Part shown: positions 27,560-40,666 of the stretch, piece after piece
How the letters are laid out: every line of letters starts with the position of its first letter
Position numbering within the stretch: the stretch's first letter is position 1
Assembly (NCBI GenBank): GCA_034620365.1
Contig: JAQGEQ010000339.1
Location: 496,001-560,000, forward strand
DNA: 64,000 nucleotides
Direction of reading: 5' to 3'
From: Pegea sp. RAD2-039
Lineage: Eukaryota > Chordata > Thaliacea > Salpida > Salpidae
Position numbers and translations under genes: made by a program
Notes under the pieces: generated by a model
The model's database searches: none
The model's input: the letters and a program-made list of their open reading frames with translations, nothing else
Told to the model about the DNA's origin: nothing

Positions 27560-30500
27560 TTCACAACTAAAGATTATAAAAGAGTTTATATTAACTAGAT
27601 ATTTTAAGGAAACATTTATCTGATTTTATCTGATTGCTAACTAAACAAACGATTACTAACAAAAAAATGAAATTATATTCAAAAACGTTGCCATTATTAT
27701 AGAATGATTGAAATTAAATTGATCATACTTTATGAAATGGTATACGACTGCAAACAAAAATGGATAATTATGAAATATTTTCAACTCAATTTACTAATTT
27801 CTGCTTTTTTACTTTCAGTTTGATATTTATTCAAATTTCATGTTTTAATATTTTGAAAAAAAAACCTATTTAACTATCCCTAAAAACAAGCGTTTTTAGA
27901 TTAGATGTGAAAATGTATTTTTATGGTAGATAACAGCTTACTGAAAGTTAATTTGTAGTTAAGTTTAACTTAAAGTATGAAAGTAAAAAAAATTTAACTT
28001 CAGTATTTTTTCCATTAGTTACGATTTATTGAATATTAGTCATACATGTGAGATAAGAATTTTTGATTGAAATTACTAACAAATTTTGTTGATGTTAAGT
28101 GAAAAAAATAAATTGTAAACATGTAAAACGTGAAAAGTGTTAAAAAAACAGTTTATCTTAAAAATAAAATTTTGTATTTACCTTTTTTACAGGTTTACAA
28201 AAGGTTTTTGATTATATAATCTTTAATTTAACTACCAGTAACTCCTGAGATGATCTTATTTTAAAGAGCCATCTAAGAAATCAAACCATAAACTTATCAC
28301 CATTATCATTATTAACTTTTTTAACTTTATTAAATCTAAAATGTACATAGAGTAAAACATTATAGTTCACCATTAAACTCCAGGTTTCAAAACTAGGTTA
28401 AGATTAGTTGTAATAAAATATTATTACCAGTAATAAAGCTTCAGTTTGAAAAACTTATTAAATCTGTCAACAGAGAACTGAAAGTTAAAAAAGCTATAAT
28501 TACTTATTGGTTAAAGCATCATATTCGTGTTGAGTTGCTTTGAAAGATCCTTTTATCAATAGGAGTAATCCTAACTAAACGCAGTTCATGATTGAACGGA
28601 AAAGATTTATTGTAAAATTTAAATCCGTAGAAGTTTTATGTCAGCAAAGTATGATAAAAATGTTTCTGAGGTAAACTTAAGGAGTTAAATTGTTGAAAAA
28701 ATTACAAGTGTCAAATAAAATGATTTTTTCAAAACAATTAGAAACCTTCGATGTTGATTAGATGTAAAAAACGTGAAGATTGCTTTGTAGTTTTTGTATA
28801 AAAAAGCAACAGGTAAATTCTATTTAAATTCAACTAGACATTAATGACCTATAACGTTTTCTTTAATTTTTCCAAATGTTATAAAACGTGACAGGTTTTG
28901 ATTTAATAAAAATTCTTAAACCTTGACTAATCTTTAAACTTTTTAACAACACTGAAAATATTTATAAATAATGAAACTTTTTTTAACTTAAGCGTAATTT
29001 CTAATGTTGACAATTATAGATGACACAATTGGTTAGATCTCAAATACAAAATTGAAACTTCAATTTGGCGCTAATTTCTTAATAATTAATAAAAATAAAC
29101 TTAGAATTTTTATCTCCAGTTTTTGCTAAGAACCTTTTTATAAAGGATGAATATTTTTTTAACTAACTTTGTTGAGTCTTGATGAGAGAAGAGACGTAAA
29201 TCTTTATCGGCCATCCTTACAGAGTCCTGGTCCATTTATATCTTCAACAAAACAGTTTTAATCAATAAAAATACTACCATTAAAATCTGTAAGAAATAAA
29301 AGACTTTGAATATATCTTTTATTTCAAAAATCAAACTTAAAATATTATTTCATCTTCAACTCTTTTATAAAGTTATATAAAAAGTTAGATAAATAATGAG
29401 ACGGCTTTTTTTGCTAAAACTTTCAATAAAATATAAAAGCTTTCACTTTTTCACTGATTAATTATTTTAAATCAAAAATAGCTTTTAGCAAAGACATTTT
29501 TCATTTATTTTTCAAACCCACGAACGTTTTAAATAACGAAATTCATCCAAATTGCCACAATTCTCAATTCTAAATGCTGCAACAAGCGTAGTATACCTCG
29601 ATGATTAATCAAAATATTAGAGCAGAGTATTTTACGGCTTAAATCGAAAAGTTAATTTTCAAAACAATAGTTAAAATATCTAGTTTAGAGTTGTCTCATT
29701 TTAATTAATATCATAATTAATAATAATAATGCACAGCAGAATTTAAAAATATTTCCAACTAATTATTTAAAGATCAAATGATAAACTTTAAAGAACAAAA
29801 ATAGATATAGTCATTATACGCTTTAATTAACTTTACTTGACTGTTTTAATTATCATCTAAATAAAGTAAATTTTCGTCGGCACAGAAAATTAACAAAATG
29901 GCGGCTGGCTTTTATCTGATTAAGATAAGAATTGCAACTGTTCACATCGCTTAAATTTAGAAAATCTTTTGACTTCGACTATTTTGAGATATACAAATTT
30001 AATTTGAGAAAAAAGCTGCTAAGTGATAAAAACATTTCCGTAAAAAATGTTTATAAAACTCGAATGACAATTAACAAATCAGATAAATATTTTCTTGAAC
30101 TATTTACACTAAAATAACAAGTTTCGATTGGTTAATTAGTCGAAAAATCTACATTCTAATTATATAAGCAGCAATTCTAGCATCTGCAAACTTTTAAAAA
30201 CAACTCAACTGTTTTTAAAACTAAAATTTGCAAGATTGATGAACTGGAACTTAATCTAAGAAAGGTGATAACATATATTTCAACTTAAATTGAAACTTGA
30301 ATATCAAAATTGAGTTCTTTACAAAATTGACTGAAAGAAAATTTATTATCTTTCTATTCAAGGAACTTGGTGCGGTAATACAATTTGATTTCTAATAAAG
30401 TTATTACAAAATTGTTTTCTGCACAATCTAAAATATTCCAAAGATGCATTAAATAAATCTTTATAGAACCTGACTCTGTGGCTATACTGCACTCATAAAA

Positions 30501-30650
30501 TATATCCAAAATACTTCATGTAAAAAAATAAATGCGGAAGTTACATTCATGCAACAGTTAGCGGTTTTGATAAAAAAGAGTGAGTCTAAACTTCTTTTGA
30601 TACTAATCTAGTTAATTAGTTACCCAAAAAAAGTAGTTAGATCAACAAGT
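27560..30650. other. AT-rich non-coding DNA upstream of the GATA coding region
   Basis: No exon, RNA gene or repeat family is visible. If the promoter is distal (see 34160-35110), this is part of a 5' intron of the GATA gene. Confidence 0.4.
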
Positions 30651-30654
30651 TATT

Positions 30655-31070
30655 GCTTCGTTAAAATCAACATCTAGGTGTTGGAAGCGGGCAACAAACA
30701 ACATAAATGTGAGATGTCAAACCAACACATCAAGTACTACCTTCAATTGAGAAAGACAAATATTTGTCATGTCGCTAAGAACGTTAGAGAGCGGACATAA
30801 GAGTGAGCTACATACAGGCAAAGGATGAAGACGAAACAAGGATGTTAGTGGACAAACTCAAAGATTTAAAGGCTGGGAGCGAAGTATGACACACTGGTGT
30901 TTGCTTCCGGCAGTCCACCAGTGATACTTTAAAGTACTTTTCAGTGTAAGGATGCGTCTATGTAAACGAATATAGGAAGGTAGTTACAGCAACGAAGTCT
31001 CGATCTTATTCGACAGCTAACAGTCGAAACGTGATAACAAGGGTAATCAAACCTTAGTTTTTCTTTTTAT
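30655..31070. mobile_element. GC-richer decayed insertion, possible retroelement remnant
   Basis: Roughly 400 bp with higher GC than the flanks and many frame breaks. Near its right end is AGTCGAAACGT (31022-31032), a word often seen near the 3' end of Penelope-like and some other retroelements, followed by a pyrimidine-rich stretch. A short open segment on the plus strand (around 30800-30890) has no recognised domain. Assignment to any family is weak. Confidence 0.3.
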
Positions 31071-31369
31071 TTATTTTTTCTTTCTATTCTCTTTTATTCA
31101 GCCAAACTACATTGGCACAAAACCGATACAAAAGAAGAAATAATAAATTGTTGAATTAAGATAGACTAAGTTGTTAATAAGAAGACACAGATAAAAAAAG
31201 CTTCTGCCATTTTTAACTTCTTTACACGTTTCATTTAGTCTCTAATATTTTGAAAACTTTAATATTTTAACATCTCAAACACAGAGTTGAAATCCCTATT
31301 CTTTTAAAAATCCTACTTCTTCACTATTTGTTACAATTATAATCAAAACTCGATTAATTGAAGCTCCCA

Positions 31370-31680
31370 TAAAGTCATGAATGGAAACGTCTCGACCATC
31401 TTTGGTGTCAGTAGCTGTTAACGATCAGACGTAAGTGACATGCGACTGTTTATTAAACTATTTCCTCCTCTTCCGATCATATCATGTCAGGGAAGCAAAA
31501 AACTATGATTAATGCGGTTGTAGGTCTAAGATACACATTGTACTCCTCATTAGGAGCTTACAAATGTCTATGTTTGATTTCAGTTTCGCCCACAAAGAAT
31601 ATACATAAGAATATATTTTAGTTTCGAATACTTCTCATTAGGCTCTTATGTATTTAATCTGTTACTACGAACATAAGGTC
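31370..31680. other. GC-richer patch with two CTCATTAGG words
   Basis: This stretch differs in composition from the surrounding AT-rich DNA and contains CTCATTAGG twice, at about 31545 and 31635. It may be a further remnant of the insertion at 30655 or an unrelated conserved patch. No coding frame is maintained. Confidence 0.25.
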
Positions 31681-34160
31681 TTTAGTGAGCTGTTATTGGT
31701 GATTAAATGCAGCCATTAATTAATAAATTATTGATAGCAAAGATATTTTCTTTTTAGCCGCAATACACACAGGATAAACACAGGTAAAAACAGTTTATGA
31801 CAGATTCTGTATAAGCTATCAACTAAAGCACATACTTTAAATGAAAAAAATTGTCAAATATATTTATGAAATTTATATACAGCAAAATGTTTAATTTGAA
31901 AGTTAACTTGTTCATGAAAAATATGAATCTGACAGCAAATAGCTGAAACCATTATTTGTAGTTATACCTCAATAAATACATGAAGTATTATCTAAAGATA
32001 CAAAAATGTATAATAAAAGTTTTTTTAGATGAGAAATCGATTTCTTGCTTAACATTTAAGAGATAACTTTTGGTTTTAGAAATTTACTGTTTCATGACAT
32101 TTCGTAGAACATGTAGAAAAATAAATATTTAGAAACACTTTTTTATACCATGATGTGGTTTCACATATGATATGATATATTCATACAATCTCATTTTGAA
32201 ATCAGCTTTGAAAAAACTTTAATACATTTTCATTTATTACTTGATTTATAATTATGAAGATAAACTATTTAGTAAAAACCATTAAAACAGCTAATTCAAA
32301 TAAACAAAAATAGTATTGTATTTGATTGAAATGTATGCAAATGAAATAGTATCTGCAGGTACTTTAATAAACACATGTTAGAAGAAAGCTACTAAAGTAA
32401 ACAGAGAATTGTACAAAATACAACTAAATGACGGTCTTTTCATTGAAACTTTATCTGATTCAAGTTTTGTAACTTAATCTAGCGTGTGCTTAAAGCATAA
32501 AACCTTTTTCTGTAAACAAACAAATAATTCCATTTTAGATAAGAGATAAATCAAATCCTGGCTATTGCTAAGATGTCAAGCGAATCAACTTTTCTTGAAA
32601 CAATTCTAAAGCATGGCAACTTAACATTACAAATCAATTTATCATATTGACTTCTTATAGAAGACCTTCTCATGGCAAATGGTAGCAAAAAGAATAAAAC
32701 AGAGTAGACGAAAATTGTTAAGTGTTTAAAAGAGCGTTAGACTTAGAAAGAAAAAATAAATTGTTGCTGCTGCTGTTGCTCGCTACTTAAAACATAGAAT
32801 TTTTTAAGATGTTACTCCCATTCCCTTGGTGTGAAAACAAGAATTGAGTTTACTTAAACTACACAAACGAAAGATACATAAATAACCACAGAAATAGAGA
32901 TAAGACTTACAAATGGTTGACTGTAAGAGAGAAAAAAAATTAATTTAGTTTCAAATAAAATTTGTCAATTAACAGGTTGTGATAACTTTCATAGAAATCT
33001 TATCAATTGTTTCAACAAGTAAACCACTAGAACAGTATGATGCATTTTCAAATATTAATTAGTAAACAACTATAGCTATCAGTAAATTTTTCAAATCTAA
33101 AGAGTTTATTATTTGTCTAATTTCGCTGCAAAAATAAAAGATTGTTTATTTTGTGGTGAAAACTAATTAATCAAAAACTTCAAAATTATTCATATCTGTA
33201 AATGTTACAAAGTAAATATTGCTTCACCATTTTATAAAAGGATTAGAAACAGATGAAAGTAAATTACATTTACATGATTCATAATATTAGGTTTCTTTTC
33301 TTAACGTTTGTTGTTTTAAGCTTTTTAATGGTAGATTAATACTTTCAATCTAGCGTTTAACTGTCGCCATTAAAGCTTTTCAGCAAAATATTAAACAGAT
33401 TATCTCTCAATAAAAAAGCAATCAAAAAGAAAAACAGTTTTCCTATAAAACTGAAGAAAAAAAATTTAATTTCTATTTTGATTTTATTGCAATAAAATTT
33501 GTTATTTATTTTATGGAAAAATTATTATTTTGGTATAAAATTTATACAAAATAAGACTTTGGTAAGACAAATTAAACTACACAAAAGTTATTATGTCAAA
33601 ATATGTAACAGAAAGTTCTTTATAGTAAACCATATCTACATATAAACTAATTGATAAAATAATTATAACGTATTTGGAATTACTTGTTATTATGATTAAG
33701 ATAATTTCTAACAGTATAGAACATTTATAGACTATTGATAACTTTGTTTAGATTTAAAAAAAAACTCTAAACACCAAAAACAAAGCAAATAAAAAACGCA
33801 AAAAGTAACTTACAGTTTAATAATTCTCATAAATATATTAGCATGGTGTCTTAAGAAATTTCTTTATTTTCACTCAGCAATATAAATGAAAAGTTACGAC
33901 TATTAGACTTACATACTTTACAATGAAAATTGCAAATCATAAATATTTAATCTCAAAACTCTAATACTTCAATTATTTATCATCAGTTAAGGTATTGACA
34001 TTCAGCTGAACATTCAACTAAATGACCAACTAATCTTCATCTTATCTTTTGATTACTTGCTCAGCATAACTCTTTTTCTTTTTGTTAAATCAATGACTAT
34101 GATCTCTAATAATCTGTCTCTCATCAAATCAACTTCAATTTCGTCTAATACAACCATTAC
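31681..34160. other. AT-rich non-coding DNA
   Basis: No gene recognised. It contains a tiny GCTGCTGCTGTTGCT microsatellite near 32765, and GCATGGTGTCTTAA at 33841-33854, which recurs exactly at 36661. Confidence 0.4.
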
Positions 34161-35110
34161 CAAACTTTATTTTCTCGAAGGACTTTCTGCACTTTTTCAC
34201 TTATGTCCAACAACTACTTGACATCAAATGATCGCCTCACACAAGAGCCTTTTTATGCAGTTTCATTCCTTTGTACCGACAGAGATTTATGTGTTGTGAG
34301 CCCGCCCATTGAGAGTACTGCTTCAGCCTTACGGGCGCCACATGCCAGAAACGGACTGGCCCTCCATTCACATCAGTCGTTTCATAGAAGTGAAAAAATC
34401 ATCTAAAAAGAAAGAAAGTTCCGTTGACCTGCAAGTAAGATTTTTGAAGGATGTCCTTTTTTTAGCCTCTACTTCTTTCTGATTTTTCGGTAGCGTTGAT
34501 TTTGCGATGCTTCTGTCAAAGTGACGTCACAACAACTGAAACAGCGTCCTCTTCAGTTTTAATGGTCCATGCACTCATCTCTCTATTCATCATATAGTTC
34601 ATTTCACGCTCTAACTTAAGCGTTTCGACAAATTAGCTGTTTTTTCCTGTTACGTCTAAATAAGCCCTCATTACACGCACTTTTCGGCGAAGCCAATTTC
34701 GCTAGCGACCAAAATATCTTGACCGTTAACTTACGATTCTCCTATTTCTTCACTTACTTTGCCAACAACTTTTCTGCCAAGAACTTCTTCGTCTTTTATG
34801 TGGACGTTGGCTCTGACTTCTTGTGATTGGCCACGCTGTTTGTGAAATGCGCCAAAATATAACGGCTTGCACTTACTCTGGATGTTAGTCGTGGGAACAA
34901 TGATCTTTCAGTATAGAAAGAGACCAGACAAATAAGTAAAATAGATTAAAAAAAGGATACCTCGTCCAAGTCTGCCATTTATAACTGTATTTTACGTCTG
35001 TCTTCTTTCAAACTTGTCACTATGCTTCCTTCCATATAGTGACGATTTTTGGCAAAGTGGTAAAAACGGGGCTTATATTGACGTGGACAGCTCAACAGTT
35101 TGTAGTGTCA
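34160..35110 (-). promoter_or_regulatory. GC-richer island dense in promoter motifs; candidate distal promoter and first exon of the GATA gene
   Basis: About 950 bp with the highest GC in the central 20 kb. Visible motifs: a GC box next to a CAAT word (minus strand CAATGGGCGGGC, 34299-34310), a full palindromic CRE (TGACGTCA, 34522-34529), CCAAT (34693-34697), reverse CCAAT (ATTGG, 34826-34830) and an E2F-like TTTTGGCGC (minus, 34857-34849). On the minus strand CAGA|GTAAGT gives a strong splice donor (exon end 34877). The only minus-strand gene downstream is the GATA factor, whose coding exon begins near 27.5 kb behind an acceptor. A noncoding first exon splicing over about 7.4 kb is therefore plausible. 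No protein frame is convincing; 34203-34406 plus is open by chance. Confidence 0.45.
35016..35043. repeat. Perfect 8-bp inverted repeat with a 12-bp loop
   Basis: GTCACTAT (35016-35023) and ATAGTGAC (35036-35043) are exact reverse complements around a CTTCC-containing loop. It lies at the upstream edge of the GC-richer island and could be a dimeric factor site or an RNA hairpin. Confidence 0.3.
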
Positions 35111-35119
35111 AGGCCTGGT

Positions 35120-38100
35120 CAATATCCTTATGTCCTTTGTTGCATCAGTTTTTATTTTTTAATTAATTATGAGCTGAAATTCAAATTAAACAATCTATGC
35201 CTTTGAGAGAAGTTGATTTTATTGAAACATTGTCTCTACATCTAGCTTATTGAATCTGTTCAAACTTTATTCGCATGATCCTTCAGCTTATAGCTTTCAA
35301 ATTAATCCATTATTCACACGTTCAACTGAACTAAATCAACATTTCTATCTGTTCTTGAACTTTTATAGTTTGATGAATTATGATTGATAACTAAATGATA
35401 CTTTAGAAAAACCTAAAATTACTTATGAGTGAAATTTTACATTTAGATGACTTTTTAATGTGAAAAGAATATTAAAATTAGTAACAACAAACTGCTGAGC
35501 TGTTTATAAATGTTTTATCACGTTTTTATTATTGTAAAATTAACATTTTTAGTTTAAGAAGCTTATCATTAACCTGTCATAAACTTGTGAATAACAGCTT
35601 CATTAACTACTACATCTTTCAAAACAGCTTATTTTACTATAAACAGTGAAAATCCCAATGTACATCATAAAAAGTTTATTTCTTATTGTATTGAAAGATT
35701 TGATTAAAAGATAATAATCAAACTTTCTACTAGATTACATTTTTAATAGACTGTATTTTAACAGTTCTGTTTTATTCGAATCAAAGAAATTGTAACTGAA
35801 TTAAATCATTTGATTTATTTTAAATGCTTCATATAAAGTAAAACGTATCAGAATACTGTGTGACTGCGATTTAAGTTTATTATTTATCAGTTTTGTGTTG
35901 CAATCAAGTAAGAAAACTATAAAAGCATTTCCACCTGTACGATTTAGAAATAAACTCTGGCTTACACCTTAATATATGTTCTTACTTAAGTTTTTAATAA
36001 CTAAATCTGAAAAATTGCAGCTAACCACGATTCTATCTATCAGTTTGTTTTATTATCTAAATTATTATTTATAATATATAAAGGATAGTATTTATTAACT
36101 AATAATATAAGTTATTTTATCTAACACTGGTTTATAACAAGAAAAAAATGTTTAAGAAAAAAACTAAGTTGTTTTAGAATAAATTCGTCATCAGTTGTGC
36201 TTTCGTTCCTTGTAGTTTATTTTTCCCTAATTTAGGATGTTAGTAGATTTTTTTTTTGTTTTTTTGCTCGGTTGGGGGCACAAAGTTCAACAAGAATTCC
36301 TACATATGTAAGCTGAAATATCAGATTACATTTGAAAATGTTAATTGAGACATTTTTAAGTGTTTGATGTTAAAAGGTTTAAAAAAAACATTTTGAGAGC
36401 TAACTGTTAGTTTTAAATTTTGTTTTTAATCTTTTTATTGACACTTCAATCTATAAACTTATATTTAATAAATAGTGGATCCAATTTCAATTTAAAAAAT
36501 GTTAAACTTTTCTTAGATGCAAATATAAATAAAGCTTAAAAGGAAATTTAAACTTACTAATAAAACTCTCTCATTTAAAACTTATTTAGAACTTGTCAAT
36601 CAATAATTCAACTAGAAGTGAGTATTATTAATGATAGAATGTAAGAACACAAGATAGTTGGCATGGTGTCTTAACTAATGATGAATCTAATTGTTATCGC
36701 CAAGCACAATATTAAGATCTAAAATAAGGATGAAACTTTACCAACAATAATTTAGTCTTTAAAAGTTAAGTTTATTATTCTTTAAATTTTAAAAATAAAT
36801 TAAAACTTTCTAGATGAAAAAAATTTCTTTGTTTGCTATAAAAAGCTTAAAATACTTAAGAAGTATCTAAAAAATTCTTTACACATTTGCCAAAAAAAGT
36901 TTGTACAAAATTAGGCTAAATTCTTTAAAACCACTTGTGCTCAATAAAAGTAGACACAGTAAGCTTTAGGACAAGTTGTTTATAATAAAAATCACTAAAC
37001 AATTTTCAAAAACTTAAGATTGATATAAAATATTCATTTCATTTGTTGAAGTCTTTGTTTATAATTTTCTATTGTCTGTAAGCTGATAACAAATTGAAAA
37101 TAAATATTTTTTATTTGTCATTGTAGCCACAAAACTTTTTTTAATTTTTGTTACTCGACAACTTTGAAGAAAAATTATTGTTGGTAAAAGCACTTTAAGG
37201 CTAATACTTAAAAACTGAAAGATTTTCTTGAAATATTTTTCAACAGTTTTGAGTGTTTTGAATCAAATAATAATTGTTTATTTGCTTAAGAAAGTATTTA
37301 TTTTTTTATATCTTTGAAATAAATCATTAATTCATATTTTATACTCTTAAAAAAATCTCAAAACAAATAACTTTGAAACATTAAAAATAAATAAAACAAT
37401 TTTTGTAAACATTAATTTCAAAAAACAATTTGTACCAAGCATAGAATAAAAATGATCACAAAATATTCGGGTTTATAAAAGATAAGTTTATTAAGATAAG
37501 ACATAAAGAAATCTTACCTCTAACAAAAAGTAATTTTTATTAAGAAGTAAATGCCTTAAAGAAATTGCAAATATTGTTAGATTTTTAGGTTTAATCGGAA
37601 TTCTATAGTAGCTTCAACTTATATAAAAACTTTTATGATTTTTATGCTTAATGTATTTTCAAGTTTGTATATAAAGTCATATTATTATCTTATATTTATT
37701 TTACTACCAAACTAAACTTATCATTATTAGTTAACCATATAATAGTATATTAGCTTTTGTTTTATTTAAGCTAAGCTGTCTATTTTAATTAGAGTAAGTT
37801 ATCAATATATGAAAAGAGCTTAAAAAACACTTAAACTTTAACTTATATGTTGATTATTTAAGAACATGAGGTTAAAATGTATTAAGTTTACTCAAACTTA
37901 ATTCAGCTTAACTTTATTTATCATCGCTTTAATACGATAAGCTTAAACTTATCTATTTCAAATTGGAATGTCTTACATCACGGTATTTCAGCCTGATGTA
38001 AAAATAGGTCAATAGTAATTTACCGCAAACCATTGTTTTGATAAGAATGTCTAAGTATTTCAGATAAATCCCATTATTGACTCCTTGTTTTAGGTTTATT

Positions 38101-40660
38101 GTTCAGTTATTGGACAACAACTCATTTTTATTTTTTTAACACCATATTCATATTACTTTAATTTTAATGGTATTTTAGGAAGTAATTCCAAAACGCTAAG
38201 GTTTGTGGTGTAATTACTTACTCATAACTTAGATTCAAAAAACTTTAAAAAAAATTACCATTCGTTACATATAATTTCAAAAAGTTTAATAAATATTGTA
38301 AAACAGTTTCTTTAACTAACTGATTTCAGTTCTTAAATATGTTTTATTTGTTTTATACAATGAAGAAAGGCATCTGATGTATTCTACTTGAGTGTATAGA
38401 TAGTATCAGCAGGATTTAGATGACAAATTCTGACTTAGATAATTAAGTTGATATGAGATATACATTACTTCAAGGATTTAGTAGAAATATAATTAGCTTC
38501 TTCTCCTAATTCGAGTCTTTTCCGTTTTTATCAAACATGCTTCTATTGAAGTATAAAATTATTGTTTGCTATAAGCTTCTTTAATTACTATCGTGTTATT
38601 ATTTTTATTTTTGTTTGTTTGTAGTGAATTATTTCAATAATGAAAGTAATTTTTCAGAGGTTTACTTTTAATTAAAACTAATATTTATTTTCTTTAAAGT
38701 ATTTCCATCTGTCAAATGTAATACATAAAATGATTTTTTAAGTTTAATTTAATTAATTTTTTACAGTAGATGACTATTCATATTTACCTTATCTCTATAC
38801 TGAATATCAAAAACACATTTAAGGTGTTTAAAAGCATCTTATTGATACTAGTTTCAAACTTAATTTGTTTAATTTATTCTCACAAGCTTCAAATAATAGT
38901 TATTTTGTTTGGTTGAAAAAAAATAATTTTTTGTTGATGTAATAAAAGATTTTTCTAAAATCATAAATGCTAAATATAAAACTACTTTTTTTAACTAAGT
39001 AAACATTTTTACGTCCAATTACTAATAGAGCAAGAAAATATTTTAACTACCTTATCTACATTTTATCTTCAAAAACTTTTTGAACTAAATTTAACTTTTT
39101 TTTACTCATCATATTTGCATATTCAAAGAACAAAGTTATTTTTTAGTTAAAACTTTTTTTATTATTCTTCTATAACTGTCACAAAAATCAATTTTAGTTA
39201 ATTTGCTTATGATATAGATATCTTATAGATAGTATTTAACTTACAAAAAATGTGAAATTGTTATCATTCTTAATACTTTTAGTGTTTATTAAACTATTTT
39301 GATAACGAGCTAAATAAATCTTAATAAGTCAGTATTCTAAAATCAATCAATTCAGACTTTAGTTTTATTTTGGCAACCATAGAGCAATTATAATAAATAA
39401 AAACCTCTTTCATTCATAATAACTGAAATTATAATTTATTCAATTTGTCTAAAAATAGTTAAAATATTTGTAGTAGATTTAGCAATTCAAACGACTGATA
39501 ATATCACAAACTGATCTCAAAAAACTTGCAGTTGTTTCATCACGTAATTATACCCTCTACTTGCTTCGTTATATCACAAGCTTTCAAAACTACCCTTCAA
39601 AGCTAGATGAAAACCGTTTGTAATTTTAAAACTAACTTTTTTATCTAAGTATGAGTAAACATTAAAACCTAATCATGTTGGCTTCATTGAAAAAACGTCT
39701 CAAGTTAAAAGAGCTTTTTAATCAAGTATTTAATTTCCTAAGGAGCTTACTCTTAGTGAGTACTTAGTTATACTTTAATTTTTGTCTCCAGGATTATCAA
39801 TTGAAAGCTTGTTTTAGTTATCATAAAAAGATTTGTTAAAGTTATACGGATCAAATAAGTGATTTAAAAATTTAGGATAAAGATTAACAAGCTCAACAAA
39901 CTTGTAGTTAAGTTATTAAAAATAGATCTTTATTGATAATAATAATTAATTATTGATGAATAACAAATTTTTTTATGATTTAAAAAGTTTAGATAACGGT
40001 TTAAATGAAAATAAAATATTGGAAACACAAGTTAAAAATTGTTTATAAACAATAAGACAAACTTACTTAACATTAAATATTTTTATTTTAATTTTGATTT
40101 ACTGTTTAGAGAGTATTAATAATACTTTAAAATTGATTAATTTCGAAAATAAAATATTTTGGTATCATTTATAAAAATATCAATTGAAATATTTACCTGT
40201 TACTAAATTATTTTATTTTTCTTCAACATGAGATAGAAATTTTAAATCAAATCCGATATTTTTCATTTAAAACCGATTTTTATGAAATTAAAAACTAAAT
40301 TGAAACCAAAAACTGTCCTTTTCACTAATCGATCAAAATTATTTGATAAAATCTACAAAAAACCATTTAATTAAATTTCAATAAACAAATTCTCACAATT
40401 ACTTCAACAGTTAATATCAGAAAATATTTTGATGCATAAAACAACGAATTGCATGAAATTGAAACAAAACTTTGATCTATTTACACTTAGCAGAAACACA
40501 GTAGATTAAAACTAACCTAAACACACGTCAAGATATTAACATTTGAAAGTAGAACGCCATAGAAGATCTAAACATAAATTGTTGAATAAATAGTTTACTG
40601 CAATACGATTGGACGAAAGTTAGATTGTCACAGAACTTAGTGGATGCGTTTAAAGATGAA
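35120..40660. other. Gene desert between the GATA upstream island and IQCE
   Basis: About 5.5 kb of AT-rich DNA with no supportable exon on either strand. The part nearest 40660 should include the IQCE 3' UTR. An exact second copy of GCATGGTGTCTTAA is at 36661-36674. Confidence 0.45.
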
Positions 40661-40666
40661 AATATT

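Noticed and set aside
32765-32780. GCTGCTGCTGTTGCT microsatellite as a polyglutamine coding exon
   Set aside because: Only about five units, with stop codons close by and no splice signals that would form an exon.
34203-34406. 67-residue plus-strand open frame in the GC-richer island
   Set aside because: Higher GC lengthens chance frames. No family resemblance; the motif content suits a promoter better.
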